Positions 1 to 12,900 of a stretch of 64,000 nucleotides of DNA are shown here, in pieces. Within the stretch, counting starts at the first letter, position 1. Every line of letters begins with the position of its first letter. The notes under the pieces are model-generated. The model was not told where the DNA came from. It did not search any database and saw only the letters and a list, made by a program, of their open reading frames with translations. The position numbers were made by a program, and so were the translations under genes. The stretch comes from Atriophallophorus winterbourni (Eukaryota > Platyhelminthes > Trematoda > Plagiorchiida > Microphallidae), in the NCBI GenBank assembly GCA_013407085.1, contig JACCGJ010003306.1, forward strand, positions 38,769-102,768, in the 5' to 3' direction.

Positions 1-770
1 TAGATAAGATTGATAAGCGGATTGGCAGAGCAGCTGACATTTTGTCCCGATTGAACTCTCGTGTTTGGGATAACCGTGAGTTGACTGTAAAGAAAACGAT
101 AATGGTATACAGCTCGTACGTACAAATTGCTTTACTGTATGGCAATGAAACCTGGACAACCCAGGCAAGACATGAACGGAAGAGGGGTGCTTTCCATCTA
201 CGAATCATCCGTCGTCTCTTGAACCTATCGTGGATGGACAGAATAACTTATGCTGAAGTGCTTTGAAAAGCTGGTCTACAGAGCATGTTCACCCTATTAC
301 GACAGCGCCGCGTGCGATGGCTTGTTCATGTCTACAAAATAGAAAATGGTCGTGTTCCGAAAGATCTACTCTATGGTGAGTTACAATCAGTAAGTCTACC
401 ATTGTGGAGACCTCACTTGCGGTACAAAGACGTTTGCAAAAGAGATATGAAAGCTATTGATATTGACCCGGCGAGTTGGGAAAAACTTGCTCTTGACCGC
501 TCACATTGGAAGCATTGTGTAAAGCAGCAGCTGCAAGCTGGGGAGGAGCAGATACAGCTCCTGGCTTCTGAACGCAGATCACACCGCCGTTGTGCAACGG
601 ACGCCCTACGACCGAGTTCTGCCAATCGTCGCAAGCGCTGCGGACGAGATTGTACCTTCCGAATCGAACTGTTTAGTCATTCGAAAAGCTGTAGAACATG
701 AAAATTCATGCGATTCTGATGTACATCGATGGTCGACATCGGCTGAAGGAGGTCAACAACAACAGCTGGA
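1..770 (+). mobile_element. Family F non-LTR retrotransposon, 3' part (cut by window edge)
   Basis: This is the 3' end of a reverse-transcriptase element of RTE/jockey-like type, clade uncertain. The frame encodes the region after the RT catalytic core (ALLYGNETWTT at about 125-160), then the family's GRP-LRYKDVCKRDMKAI block (about 400-455) and a C-terminal zinc-finger-like CGRDCTFRI...HSKSC (about 640-700). An in-frame TGA after AEVL (263-265) and small shifts show it is dead. The sequence closely resembles 41600-42367, the best-preserved F copy here, and ends in the same CAACAACAAC-type tail near 755-770. The upstream part lies outside the window. Confidence 0.85.
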
Positions 771-779
771 TTTGTCGCA

Positions 780-2430
780 GAACAAACGCATCGGTTTGCA
801 ACACTGTAAACGGCCTTTATGAATGAATTTCTTGGATTTCACCCATAATTTGCATGCATCAGTGAATCTAATGTGATTTTCTATAACACGCAACATTTCG
901 CATTATGCAATAATAATACGGTATTTTTTGTTGCCGCGGGATAGGCGGTCACTCTGATACATACAGTCCAGGATTCTTAACAAAACTTTTGATGAAACTG
1001 CGGCAACTGTTTCATTCGAAGCAAACTATTTATGCAAATCTTTTGTTGAGTTATTTATTTTCAACTAAAAGATGAAACGGATCTGGCCCATCAACACAAT
1101 AGACATCCGCTCGTGATGTGACAGCATCTGTGCATTAAGAAATTGAGAATATTTTACCTGCCTATTCGTGACGCAACACGGAATTGATTAAAATTGTATT
1201 AAATATAATATAATAATAATAATTTTTAATAATATTTAGTTTCCGATGATAATTGTGAAACTGAACATGTTCTTTGAATATGTAAATGAAAATCCTCAAG
1301 GAAATTTTCACGCAAATCTCTAACTTTACTTATTATTTAACAAAAAATGTAGATACCTAATTGATTCGTGTCATACTACAAATGTTCACATTTTTCTGTC
1401 TCACTTACAGGAAACAAAATATCTAATTCTTCAATCGCAGATATTTTAATCTCATTATTTTTTATTAATTTTCATAAGGTCTTATTCTTACACTTATAAT
1501 GGTTTTTAACAACATTCTTAAAATTTAAAACGCTTAAAGCTTTAATGAAGTTCAATGCAATGTCCGTTTTATTAAATTCCAAAATCAAACCATATATACA
1601 TTGCCAACTCACCCTTATTTATACATGTATATGGTTTAACAATACCCCAATTTGCTCTTCTGATAGCCGGGTTTATTATTGCGTTCAATTAATTACACTA
1701 ATATTGTGCAATTTATAACCATCCATATTATCACTCGAATAAAGCTGATAAACTCATAGGAATCACAACACATGTTAACCTTCAGATCAGAGGTGAATTT
1801 TCTAGTCGGGGTTGGCTTTGTGCCAAGGTGATAATGTCCCTCATGACAGATCATATTCACACTGACGTACCGACCACCTGCCTATAAGACCAATGGGCAC
1901 ATATACACTCACGCTACGCACACAAACATCAATGTATCGTTTAAGGTCAAGCATGAATAAGTAAACAGCCATTTTACTGTGGGAATATTGTTTGCGGCCT
2001 GCGTGAAGAACTAGCCTGGTCAGTGGACCTGGACACGAGCCAAGCTTCCACAGTCGCCAAAACGACGGACGTAGCTGATCGATGAAAACTAAATGAAAGA
2101 AAAAATCTGGTTTGTAACGACGACAACAATTGGATAACTTTTATTCCGATGTATTATTTCAAAACAGTAACGATATACTGTATTTATATTCAATAATGAT
2201 TCAACAAGAAATATTTTAATTGATTACGCCAATTATCAATTGTTTGCTTCCAATAAAAAACAATAACCTCAATTACAGTTAGTTGAAATATTGTAGCATT
2301 CAGCCGAATATTTTACGCCTTCCATTTGGTATTCGCGTTGTAATTGTAGTTCTGGTTTTAACTTTGATTGAATTGGCGTTATGGATTACGATGCTTACGT
2401 ACATCATTTCTAATAAGATGAAGATGTCAT
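780..2430. other. AT-rich intergenic DNA, no gene seen
   Basis: No convincing coding frame, tRNA or known repeat was recognised. The stretch is AT-rich with short simple runs (TAATAATAATAAT near 1210). The 66-codon frame at 2283-2483 has no supporting features and runs into the tail of the next element. Confidence 0.6.
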
Positions 2431-2562
2431 TAAGATTCAAGATTCAAGATTTATGGTTGTTAAAGCAATTAAATTTACAATAACCACAGGGTAGAAATAT
2501 AGGTACAAATGTATATATATAAGTAAAAATAAAATCAAAATCAATGGGACGATGGTAGCTTA

Positions 2563-3635
2563 TTAATAGTTTGGTGCAAAATTCGGATTAGCTCTCATAT
2601 AATCGTCAAGTTTTGATTTGAATATAGATAAACTGTTTGAGCTTACCAAGTCGGAAGGTACGGGATTCCAAGCAAAGCATACACGTACCGAATAAAAATA
2701 CCTGCGGTATTTCCGTTTGGAATGTGGTATTTCCAACTTGCAAACATGGCCACGGCTGTTGCTGGAAGTTCGAAGGTGGAATAATATATCCAGGGGGTGG
2801 GAAACAGTAGTGAGTATTTTGTATGCGAGGATGAGATCGCCTCGCATTCTCCTTTGTGCAAGTGTCCTCATTTCCAGTCGTCTGAGTCGCCCGTCGAATG
2901 ACATATTTTCGAGACCAATGACAAGCTTAGAAGCTGTCCGGTATATGCGATCCAGGAGTAAGATATCTTTTTGGAGCCATGGTTTCCAGGCTTGTGCTGC
3001 ATAATCTAGAACCGGGTGTATATATGTATTCATCATGAGAGGAAAACACCCCGGGGAAAAACGTCCAAATATCCGCCGTAGCATGCCGAGTAGCCAAGAC
3101 GCGCTTTTGTAAACGGTTTCGCATTGTAAACCATTTTTCAAACTGCCGCAAATCCAGACACCGAGGTCCTTTTCTTCTTCGGTGTAATCCAGGTTTATGT
3201 CGCCGAGCTTGTATCGATAGGAAAAGCCAATCTGAATCATCTTCGAATTTTGCATATTCAATGACAGTTTATTTTCAGATGACCAGTTGAACAAAGCACT
3301 CAAATAGTTTTGCAGCAAGATACAATCGTCAGCATTCCTGATTTGCCTCCATACTTTTATATCGTCAGCAAACAAAACCATCTCACTATCATTTGGTAGT
3401 GGTATATCGTTCATATAGACTAGAAACAGTATTGGTCCGAGCACTGAGCCTTGTGGAACTCCGCTAGTGTCATCGATGTTGTTCGATAATAGGCCGTCCA
3501 CACGAACTTGGATGTGTCTGTTGCTGAGGTAATCTCTTAGCAATTCGTATAGTCTTCCATCAACACCGTGTTTCTTTAGCTTGTTCAAGAGTAAATTGTG
3601 ATCAACTCTGTCGAACGCTTTAGAAATGTCGAGGT
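2563..3635 (-). pseudogene. CR1-like reverse transcriptase, C-terminal two thirds
   Basis: An open frame of about 357 codons covers RT motifs from SKAFDRVDH through TSGVPQGSVLGP (motif B) and the FADD active site to the thumb and the conserved WNxxP C-terminal block. The two catalytic aspartates are present. The frame appears to start further upstream because it reads into the inserted F tail (Asn run from a GTT/TTG repeat), so the upstream Met is not its start. The real N-terminal RT part lies at 4096-4304 on the other side of the insertion. It is non-functional as it stands. Confidence 0.8.
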
Positions 3636-4095
3636 TGTTGTTGTTGGCCTGCTTCGGTCGATGTCGACCATGGATGTATATCACAAACGCGTGAATGTTC
3701 AAGTTTTGCAGCGTTTTGAGTGACTAAACAGTCTGATTCGGGAGGAACAATCTCTCCCGCAGCGCTGGCAACGATAGTCAGAACTCGGTTGTATTGCGTC
3801 AGTTGCACGTCGGCGGCGTGATCTGCGTTCAGCCGCCAAGAGCTGTATCTGCTCCTACCCAGCATGCAGACGACGCTTCACACATTGCCTCCAATGTGAG
3901 CGGTCAAGAGCAAGTTCTTCCTAACTCGCCGGGTCAATGCCAATAGCTTTCATATCTCTTTTGCAAACGTCTTTGTACCGCAAGTGCGGTCTGCCCAATG
4001 GTCGACTTTCTAGTTGCAACTCACCATAGAGTAGATCTTTCGGAATACGACCATTTTCCATTCTATAGACATGACCAAGCCAGCGCAGGCGGCGC
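3636..4095 (-). mobile_element. Family F 3' fragment nested inside the CR1-like element
   Basis: The minus strand encodes RQRRLRWLGHVYRMENG, the GRPHLRYKDVCKRDMKAIGI block and further F sequence with the zinc-finger remnant, then ends in a (CAA)n tail read as GTTGTTGTTG on the plus strand at about 3630-3645. It sits exactly between CYL and DISKAFD of the host CR1 reading frame. The equivalent uninterrupted sequence CYLDMSKAFDRV is present at 36355-36385. The target duplication is at most a few bases (AGG). Confidence 0.85.
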
Positions 4096-4389
4096 TGTCG
4101 CAGGTAGCACGCATGAATACAGCCCCCCGCATCTACAATCCTCGTCCAATCGTCTAAGCTTGTCAGCAAATTTGTTAGACAAGAGCGATTTCTGCGAAAT
4201 CCATGTTGGGCAACTGCCAAAAGTTGATTCGTTTGCAGATGTCGCACGATTTCTGCGGTTATTATTTGCTCAAAAACGTTTGATACCGAAGACAGCAAGG
4301 TCACCGGCCTGTAATTTGTAACATCAGAACGGCAACCACCTTTGTAAATGGGTATTATTTGTCCCAGTTTTCAGTCTCGTGTGAAGTTG

Positions 4390-5000
4390 CTTAATTAAGA
4401 TATATAAACGGACTGTAGATTGGAATTAATGAACATAAATATATCAAGTTTGTTCCTGAAAATCCTTTCACTGGATGATCGTACAACGTCTGAGGTGCAC
4501 CGAATAGAATAACCGACGAGAGTGCCGGTAGGAATGTGGAATATCCTATGCCAAGGTGAGAGTGCGTGTGGTATGGCTTGACCAGATGCAAAATAAATGC
4601 ATCAAAGGATGAATTTTTGAGTTCAGTATTTGATAGGTGAGGATTAAATCCTTTCGAACCGTCCGCGAGCCAGTGTATCCAAATTACGATGCACCCGTCG
4701 CTTCTCATAAGGGAGGTCGCGAAGACAGCACACCATTCAAGTTGCTCTGTGATAAATCCTATCGATTATCATGATGTATTAATGTAGCCATGGTGCCCAA
4801 GTTGCACCGAGGAATCAAACACTGTGTTTATAATGGTATTTAGGAGTAGGGAAATGTTTCAAGGGAAAACTTTCAAAAATCTGTCGCATCATGCTGATCA
4901 TGAGGCTGGCTCGGTTATACACGACTTCCCATTGCATGCTGTACGAAGAAACTTACAATAATCCAAATGCCGAAATCATTTTCATCAGCTGTCCTTTCCC
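4390..5000 (-). mobile_element. CR1-like remnant B (3' half, decayed)
   Basis: Broken minus-strand frames carry the CR1 C-terminal pattern. Near 4990-4860 there is a shifted match to the region following the RT palm. Near 4640-4500 the order DLILTYQILNS, HPL, IPHS and FYSV appears in a frame different from the longest open one. Several stops and shifts make it a fossil. It abuts the previous element near 4386 and the tail of the next near 5035. Confidence 0.55.
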
Positions 5001-5034
5001 ATTATTAGGATCAAAGTTTGTAAAGCTTGGTGAA

Positions 5035-5611
5035 TCCAATTCAAGGTAATTCAAGGTATTTATTGGTTCAAAAATCAACGAGCTTAACAACAACAACCAT
5101 AGGATGGTAAAATTGAAATGTAAGTTTATAACCAAGATAAGGAAGTAGATTAGGCAGTATTTAAGTGTTCGGGAAACGAATAATTCAATAAAATTAGTCT
5201 AATTACGTTTTAAATTCATGCAAGCTTGTGGTGTGAGCAATGGTAGAAGGTAAACTGTTCGAAGTTAAACAGACACAAACAGAGTAAAAATACCTTTTAC
5301 CATGCAGTCGGGAATGGGGTACCTCCTGCACATATTCATGCGTCCGATAATTTCTCGCATCCATTCGCATTAATAAATTCTGTAAGGGATTGTTCGGGGT
5401 ATGGAATATTTTGTAGAGTAAGATAAGGTCTCCCCTGATTCGTCGATATGGGAATTCGAACAGATTCATTTGAGCTATCCTTTCTTTTTAAGGCTTGTTT
5501 CGTTTGCTGAGAACTAGTTTTGTTGAGCGGTGATAGATTCACTGCATAATTTCCACATCCTCCTAGAGCCACGGAGACCATGACTGCACACCGTATTCCA
5601 TGACAGGTCTC
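5035..5611 (-). mobile_element. CR1-like remnant C (3' end)
   Basis: The minus strand encodes YGVQSWSPWL (about 5580, with stops), then FPYRRIRGDLILLYKIFHT, the NYRTHEYVQEVPHSR segment and YFYSVCVCLTSNSLPS, ending about 5203. These are the terminal blocks of CR1-like ORF2. The 3' tail is a loose repeat of TTGAATTACC (plus strand 5037-5062). The element is 5'-truncated. Confidence 0.7.
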
Positions 5612-6310
5612 AATTCAAATTAATTCAAAGTAATTCAAAGTTTTAATGGTCCAAAGTAACCAGAGATTAAAAATATAGGGAATTCATAAAAACAACACAA
5701 AAGTTTTATACACATGGAAAGTCAGCACGTGTATTCAGGTGCAAGGTTGGGTTTGGTCAACATATACTTGTCAAGTTCAGCCTTGAACATGTTCAGGCTT
5801 GTTGCGCAAGTATGTATTGATGATCCTTGGGAATATCTTTGGCGAAAATTTCCCAAATACCAGCTTGAGTAGATTGAGGACACGCGTTGCTTTGTTAAAG
5901 GCACTGTTAATTTGAAGTGAGGTTTTTAAACTGGTGCATACATAGACACCCAAATCTTTTTCTTCGCTGCAATTTTTAAGAACATGTCAACCTATACGGT
6001 ATATGAAATCTACTCAATTCCCCACATTAATGGTCCTGCATTATTTGAAGTTAAACGGCAGCTTGTTCTTCAATGACCAGCTGTGAAGCGTATCAAGATC
6101 TTTTTGTAATAGCAGACAGTCTTTTTGGCTACGGATTCAACGACATATCTTTATGTCGTCCGCAAATAACGAAATGTTACATCGAACAATTTCCGGTACT
6201 TTATTGACAAAAACCAGAAAGAGGATCAAACCAAGGACCGAACCTTGGGGAACTCCGCTAGTTGGTTTTGATAACAACCCGTGTATGTTCGTTGCTAAGA
6301 AATTATGGCC
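5612..6310 (-). mobile_element. CR1-like remnant D with internal deletion
   Basis: Reading 6310 to 5860 on the minus strand gives TSGVPQGSVLGLILFLVFVN, LFADDIKI (active site intact), EEKDLGVYVCTSLKTS and LLKLVFGKF, with several stops. It then jumps to the C-terminal FKAELDKYMLTKPNLAPEY (about 5735-5790), so roughly 400 bp is missing. The tail repeats ATTCAAAGTA (plus strand 5612-5642). The same subfamily's 3' end recurs inside an intron at 13190-13420. Confidence 0.7.
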
Positions 6311-6968
6311 ATTTAACTCACATTCGTTAATATCCTACCTATTTGCATACTTAACGCAATGTTTGTACGTGCTGTAAATCCTAATATTAAAACTACTTTT
6401 TGATGTCAAGTTATATCGGCATTCAACATCGTGAAGCTAGTTGTAACTTTTCTGTGCAAGATCTTCGTTTTGAATGGTAGAACCGACTTGACCGACGTCC
6501 GAATTCACGTAGTCCTTGCATTATCGCAGCCCTAATTCTTATAAATATTGAAAAATACTGCTTTTGATTATCATATTTTCTCGCAAATCTTTTATCAAAA
6601 TTCCGATGAATATGGTACGTTTCAACCTATTAGTTTCTGCATTAGATGTACAAATTTTACGATGTATTTAACATTGAAATATTTTGACAGGCCTACCCGA
6701 ATAGGTGCCCCTAACTTTGCTGGTTAAACGTGTGCTGAATAATCAATCGTGTCCATCAAACGCTCTAATGAGTATGTGCGTGTACAGGCCGCTAAACACG
6801 GGGGTGGCTATGTTTGGTAGTTGGCATCGGTGGCCAGGATCGTCACCCCCCTTGAATACGAATGTGTGTGGAATAATATAATCGTCCAGACCATTGGTGC
6901 ATTTTGTTCAGAAAGACTGGTCGGGTCAACGGTATTAATCCGGACTTTATTTATGTTGAGCAATTGTG
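6311..6968 (+). other. Upstream flank and probable 5' UTR of the p53-family gene
   Basis: No transposon signature was recognised after 6310. An in-frame TGA lies nine bases upstream of the proposed start codon (6957-6959), so the coding region cannot extend upstream without another spliced exon. No TATA-type core promoter could be chosen with confidence. Confidence 0.4.
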
Positions 6969-6986
6969 ATGGCTCAGATCAAAGTT
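6969..6986 (+). CDS. p53: p53-family gene exon 1 (start codon, 6 codons)
   Basis: The start ATG is followed by AQIKV, then the donor GTAAGT. Phase 0 joins cleanly to exon 2. The ATG at 6953 (MLSNCDG) was not chosen because it splices out of frame into an early stop. This is the least certain exon; another 5' exon could be used instead. Confidence 0.6.
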
Positions 6987-9900
6987 GTAAGTGTTCTATT
7001 GTTTCAAATTATGTTTGCACTGCCACGTGTAGTGTTAAATAATATGTTAGTTTAGATTTTCAGTCGACGATAAAAATGTGAAAAATATGATTGTTGAAAA
7101 TGATTTACCCTAATTCTAAATTTTTAATGTTGATTTCAGTCTGCCCCTGAAGGAATAAATTCTACTACGGGTGAAGATTTACCTACACATTTTTCAGAAA
7201 GAGAACATTCGGGCTCGATTGCATTAACTGCAACTCACAGGTTGTGTAGTGGACAAGCTTGTACCTCTAGCAATGGTGGAATGTATGTTGAACAAGGAAG
7301 ACACAGTTCACATCGATTGAACCTAATGAACGATTTGGCGTTGCCCCCCAAGAAACTGACCAGTGATGATATACCTGTACTGTAAGTAGAGTGCCGCTCA
7401 CCTGTGAAAATTTCATGAATGAGATTTTAATTTCAATACTTTCATGTTCACTAAAAAAGAATAATGTTTCATCATATGCAGAGTTAATTTAATTAGTTAA
7501 ACGCCTACTTAATTTGGCTAATACTCACTCACATATCGTTACATTTCATTTGTAAATTAATTAAACAATAATAAATAATAATAATAAATTTTTTCAGTGA
7601 TTCCTTTCCTGGATATTATGGTTTCGATCTTTACCGACCCCTATGTGGTGATGCATACGAAGCAAATGAGACAAAACCCAGTACAGCATTTTTTGTAAGT
7701 TTTCTCGTCGCGTTTATAAATTACGCAAAAATATTTTATAATTTGAGTTTACCGGTCTCCAACCCTTAGGCGCATGCAAATTACACTATATCACCATTGA
7801 TAAGACGATCGTGTGCTAATAAAAAAGGGCGAAATTTAATTTCTTTAACTTATTGTCACACGTAACTGCAACAAATGTTGATTAAATACATTTAGGTATT
7901 TTTACAGCGATTTTGTTACTGGATTATTTTACCGCATAAATTAGAATTATATGTGCTACGGATTTCAATATATGATTATAAAACCATTTGACAAACACGA
8001 ATAATGCATGTATTGAGTTATACGAAATTCCAGCCTATACGAATAATTTAATCATATAAATTGATGTGTTGCTCACATCCTCCGAAATTACACTCCACTA
8101 CCGGTTTCTGGCTGTTTGCCGTCATCAGGTGGAGACAGTAAGATTTATCATATAAAATTCTTTAAAAATTGATCAGTAAATATGATGTACGTGTAAAGAT
8201 TTTATGAAATAGCTATGGATTTGTCTTATAGCGACATCGCAATACATATCTTATTTCGATGAGTGTATGAATAATCAGCCAGCACAACTTTGTATATCAT
8301 GTTGCTTAATTGCTTATTCGAAGATTTTCCGAGTTGCGAAGCAAAATATCCTAAGTACAAAAATGTGCTCAACATATAAATGTACCTAAGGTAAAATAGT
8401 TGTTTACGTAGAAGCCCAGACATAATTGTAAAAACAATTTTGTTGATATCAGTTAGCAAAAAATAAAATGTGTACAAATCTTAATACAATCACAACCGAT
8501 TCAAAGACCGAAAATGACCAGCGCAATGAACTGCTACTATGAAATTCAGACGTTTTGTTTATGGTGCTAATCGCGATTATTTCCGATTAGCGAAGATTCA
8601 AGAATTTATGGTATAAAAAGCTCGTAGCTGTACAATACCACAGGATATTCGTATAAGGATAATAAATATATATACAAAAGAAATTGACACACCTGGACGA
8701 TCGACAGTTTTGTAGTTAGAAAAACAAGCTCTCTGGCAGCCAAATTTGCTGCTCGGACATGCCTTGATGCTCTGACGAAATTTACCCATGAATCTGAAAA
8801 AGTTATTGAGGATTTCAGCATTAATATACTGCTTGTGTAAATGGTATTTTCAGTGATGTTTTACAAATAGCGGTGTCAGATCGGTAAAACAATGAAACAT
8901 TTGCGACCGTTGTGTTCAACTACAAACATAATACTGCTTTTTTGTTCTGCACAATTTTTGCATGCTTTCTATAAAATGATTTTACTACCAAGACAATCCA
9001 CATCATTAACCACGACGAACGAGTGAATATATTGACCGGTAATTCTAAATGTATTTTGTGAGAATAAATTTAATATATATATATATATAGTGCTATACTT
9101 CTAATATGTTAGTTGTTGAACTTTAGTATTTCAAGGATGAAAGTGGTTGGACGAATCTATATTCGAAGAAGACACCTACTTGGTGGACTTTATCATATTG
9201 GTGTCAGAGACAGCCCCCGGAGGGTTCATTCATCAGGCTCACACCAGTATACGGCACGTCTGATAAACAACAGGAGGTGATACAACGGTCAGTCCTTACT
9301 TTTTGCATTTTTGCATGTTATAATACTTTGCTAAATGATACGCAGTGCTCCGTTTGACGCAAGAACTTTTATTTTTGGGTTGTGATTCTACCTAAAATAC
9401 GTGATCCGAATAGAAAAGTAAAAATTACTACATGATTAAAAGGTGTTTCGAAAATAGATTGTTTTAGAAGTGGTACTGTTGATGTTTTTCAATAATTTAC
9501 TGCGTCTGAAACCATTGACCGATAAAAGGTTTAGACGAATGATTTTATTGAGCGGAATATGGAACTAGTTATGAGCTTAACGCAAATTTGAGAGTAGATT
9601 GGTATGTACGCGATTCTCCTTTTGATATTAATTTCATGTTCCTTGTGTCAGAAAACTTCGTCGTCAAAATAATAAGATTGCATAACAATGTCTTTCCATC
9701 ATGACTTTGCGATCGGTGGTGAATATATTCCAATCAAGTTCTGTCACATTTCGAGACTGTTTAGATTAGACTCATTAGAAATCAAAAATCACTCAAGTCA
9801 CAGTTTGTACATATTCAATTTTCATGAATTTATGGTGATAGAAAGCATTCAAATTCTCATTTAAATTCTCTCAAAGGTCATTAAATATTAGTTCTTAAAC

Positions 9901-12900
9901 AACGATAATAAGTTAAATTCGGAACGTTAATATAGTTAAATACTCACCATGAGCTAGTTTCATTGCATAAGTATCGACGACAATCCACTGGGGAATGGAA
10001 AGTTTGAAATTTATATGATTATCTATGTGCGTGTCACAAAGAACGATATTTGAATAAATGTTTTATTTTTTTGGCGTATGCAATATTTTGAAATATTTTG
10101 TATCACAGCAAACCGAATACTTCTACAAAGCATCGTGGGTATGCTTGACTCTTGCATCAGTTCCTCGTTGGTCAGTTTTTGAAAGCATCGCACAATAGTA
10201 TATTCTATCAAGCAGTATAATATCCCATTTAGCCACTGTGTACAGGCTTATGAAGTGTATTCCACGGTTTTGAGTAGTCATGGTCCAGCCAAACGGCGCG
10301 AAAGTCCGTTGAATCTAACACAGAAGCACGGGAGCAAGCTTGCTAACTGTAGACAAGCAACCATATATACAAATTAGAAGCAACTTTTCCGCTTTGACAC
10401 GCTTATCATTGCCAGCCCCAGTGATATATGTATTGAAAAGTGATGTGTATTGCACCACCTTGAACTTTTTAAATGTAATGGTAGCATCCTTTTCGCTGAG
10501 AGCTCGCGAAGTGCGACAAATCGGTCTGTAGAAGCATACTCTCCGTAGTGGATACTTTTCGCTGCAAAATTTTAATTGAGTTGCTATTTCCTGTAAACCT
10601 TGAAATGAAACGATTGAAAATACAAAACTTTGTGGATCACAACTAGTGGTGACTTTTGAATGTACACCGTTTTTTCTCACATTCAAATTACGCGCACAGA
10701 GTCAAAAGGAACAAATCGAGCTAGCAGGTGTGAATACCAGCCGCTTTGTCAACTTCTTGGGTTCAGCCACCTAGCACCCTTAGTAAACGTTTCGAGCATG
10801 AGTATGCTTACGGATACTGGAGAAATTTTAGGTATTATTCTACACAAACAATGTAAAACATTTGTTAAATCGATCACAATATCACTCAGATGTTGCGTCA
10901 CTGCAGATATAGCCAATACTTCTGTCGATGTGATTGATTTCGGACTTAAGACTATTGAATAAATGGGACAGAGGAAATCAGCAGTTCCCCTACCCAGACA
11001 ATTTTTGATCAAAAGAATGTACACGGAACACTCTTTGTTTTTAACGCTCGATTGAGCATTTGTGTTAAGAAATGTTTTATAAAATAGGAAAAGGTCTCTT
11101 CCGATTGGTCGACAAAGTTAAGAAAATTCAGTTGAGATATCCTTTTTGTACAGTTTTTTCTGATGCGGAGAAATAGTCTTGTTGAGCCATTCTTGAGTCA
11201 TTCTTGCGCCACGGAGACCATGGCCGCACAACGAATTTCATGACTGGTCTCAGATATGCATTCATAATACGTGGGAGTATCTTAGACGAATATTTTTCAA
11301 TTACCCGAATTATTAAACTGCGGACACGTGATGCTTGCGTAAATGCAGTTTCTTTAAGTGAGATTTTTAAGCTATGGCAGATCCAGACACTCAAATCTTT
11401 TTCTTCAGTGCGCCTTTCAGTGACGTGTAAACCCATCTTATATGTGAAATCTACTTGCTTCTTACATACAGGAGCCAGCATTTGTGGAAGCTTAAAGTCA
11501 GTTTTTCTTCATCGACCTGTTTGTTAGGTTTATTCGATCAGCTAGGTTGTTACTTAACCAATTTAACAACTTTGCGATTATACCAAGCCTTTCCAGCTTC
11601 TGCAGTAGTAAGCTGTGGTTAAAACGAACCATTGCTTTGGAGATATGGGTGCTTTGGCTGCCTGCATGAATTACGTGTTCTTTATCTAGCGCTCACATCC
11701 AATCATTCAGTAAAATTTTGTCGAAATCCGTGCTGTTTTCTAGAAAGAAACTGATTATTTTCATAATGTATCGTTAGATCGTCAAGATTGATGAGCCCAA
11801 GTTGTTTAGAAATCGCAGGCAACAGAGTAACTGACAGTCAATTAGAAACGTCAGGGCGACTTCCTCCTTCATGAATAGGTGTAGTTGTTCCGCGTGTTCA
11901 AACTTCAGGAAAAAAGCCATTTACCAGTGTTTAATTAAACATATATGCGAGTGTTTTCTTATCGCAAGTGTGCACTTGCTTTAATTTTTTGTCGGCACCT
12001 GGATTCATGTAGTCTTTAGAATAATGCATAAAGAACGCTTTCCGACCTGATATTTATTTAAACCAGGGCAACGGTGTTTGAAATTGACTAATTTCTTCTC
12101 TGACTAAAGTTAGATGAATAAAAGTGGCTAATGGTTCGGCTGTCCAGTTGGTCCAGCGGACGTGTTCACAGCCGCAACTCCCGCTTTCAGCGTAGCTTGT
12201 TCGTTAACCATACAGTAGAGGATTTTATGGTTGAACACTGTCATGTATTATATTCGTTCTTAGTACCGCTTGGATGACAAATTTTTTTACGCTATTGCAC
12301 TGTAAGCCGAATGCTTCCTAGCTGTCTGATTATGGGTTTTGTTGATGTCGCCCCCAAGCAACAGTTTTTACATTTAACCACTTACGATATCGGCATCTTA
12401 TTTCAGTTTGAGGTTATTCTTGAGTTCTAGCGGACAAATGTGCAGCTCAGGTCGATTGTATACTTGAGATGAGTTATTAACCATAACCAGATTTAATGCT
12501 CATTGCTGGTTTCCGGTTCACAGTTAATCGCGTTTTGAAGAGAATCACTCAAATCCCTAATGTCTAAATATCTAACTGTTTTACTTCCAGCACTTGTTTT
12601 TATAACTTGAAACATATAGTCAAATGGATGACGATGTGCTTACTTAGTCCCAGGTGACTTTAGCATGCAACGTTGTAAATGTCGTGTTTACAATTGAAGG
12701 TACAATGTTTTCGCGTAATCGTTTATAAAATAAAAAATATTTATAATGAAGAATATTGTACAACAGCTCAGGGATTGCGCTTTCAAGGAATATTTCTAAA
12801 TGAATCCTAATTCTCTGCAGATTCTGTAAATTGAAATGATTCATAATTGAAAGTTTGATACGCGAAATAGCAAATCGTTCGATATAATTTTGGAGCACTA

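Larger units (their letters stand above)
2434..4385 (-). mobile_element. CR1-like retrotransposon (family A), interrupted
   Basis: The minus strand encodes a CR1/jockey-type RT. The N-side (about 4385-4096) reads NYRPVTLLSSVSNVFEQII, then QHGFRRNRSCLTNLL and DDWTRIVDAGGCIHACYL. The frame resumes at 3635 with DISKAFDRVDH, TSGVPQGSVLGPILF and the catalytic LFADDIKVW. It runs to the usual 3' block (YFYSVRVCFAWN, FKSKLDDYMRANP) ending near 2563. The 3' end is an A-free tail of repeated TTGAATC (plus strand GATTCAAGATTCAAG, about 2434-2450). The RT core is unbroken downstream of the insertion, but the endonuclease and ORF1 are missing. The break at 3636-4095 is a nested F element. Confidence 0.85.
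7695..9126 (+). other. p53-family intron 3
   Basis: AT-rich intron with a hammerhead-bearing R-family repeat (8040-8160) and an (AT)n run near 9081-9090. Minus-strand frames at 8226-8821 look like chance. Confidence 0.6.

Noticed and set aside
2283..2483. 66-codon hydrophobic plus-strand frame as a small membrane protein
   Set aside because: It overlaps the tail of the CR1-like element and has no other support.
6953..6986. Alternative start ATG at 6953 (MLSNCDG) for the p53-family protein
   Set aside because: Its frame leaves phase 1 at the donor and meets a TGA four codons into exon 2; the ATG at 6969 splices in phase.
6821..7042. 74-codon plus-strand frame
   Set aside because: It runs through the exon 1 donor into intron 1 and has no family features.
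10315..10962. Overlapping frames of 91-123 codons on both strands in intron 4
   Set aside because: Mutually overlapping, low-information translations without family signatures.
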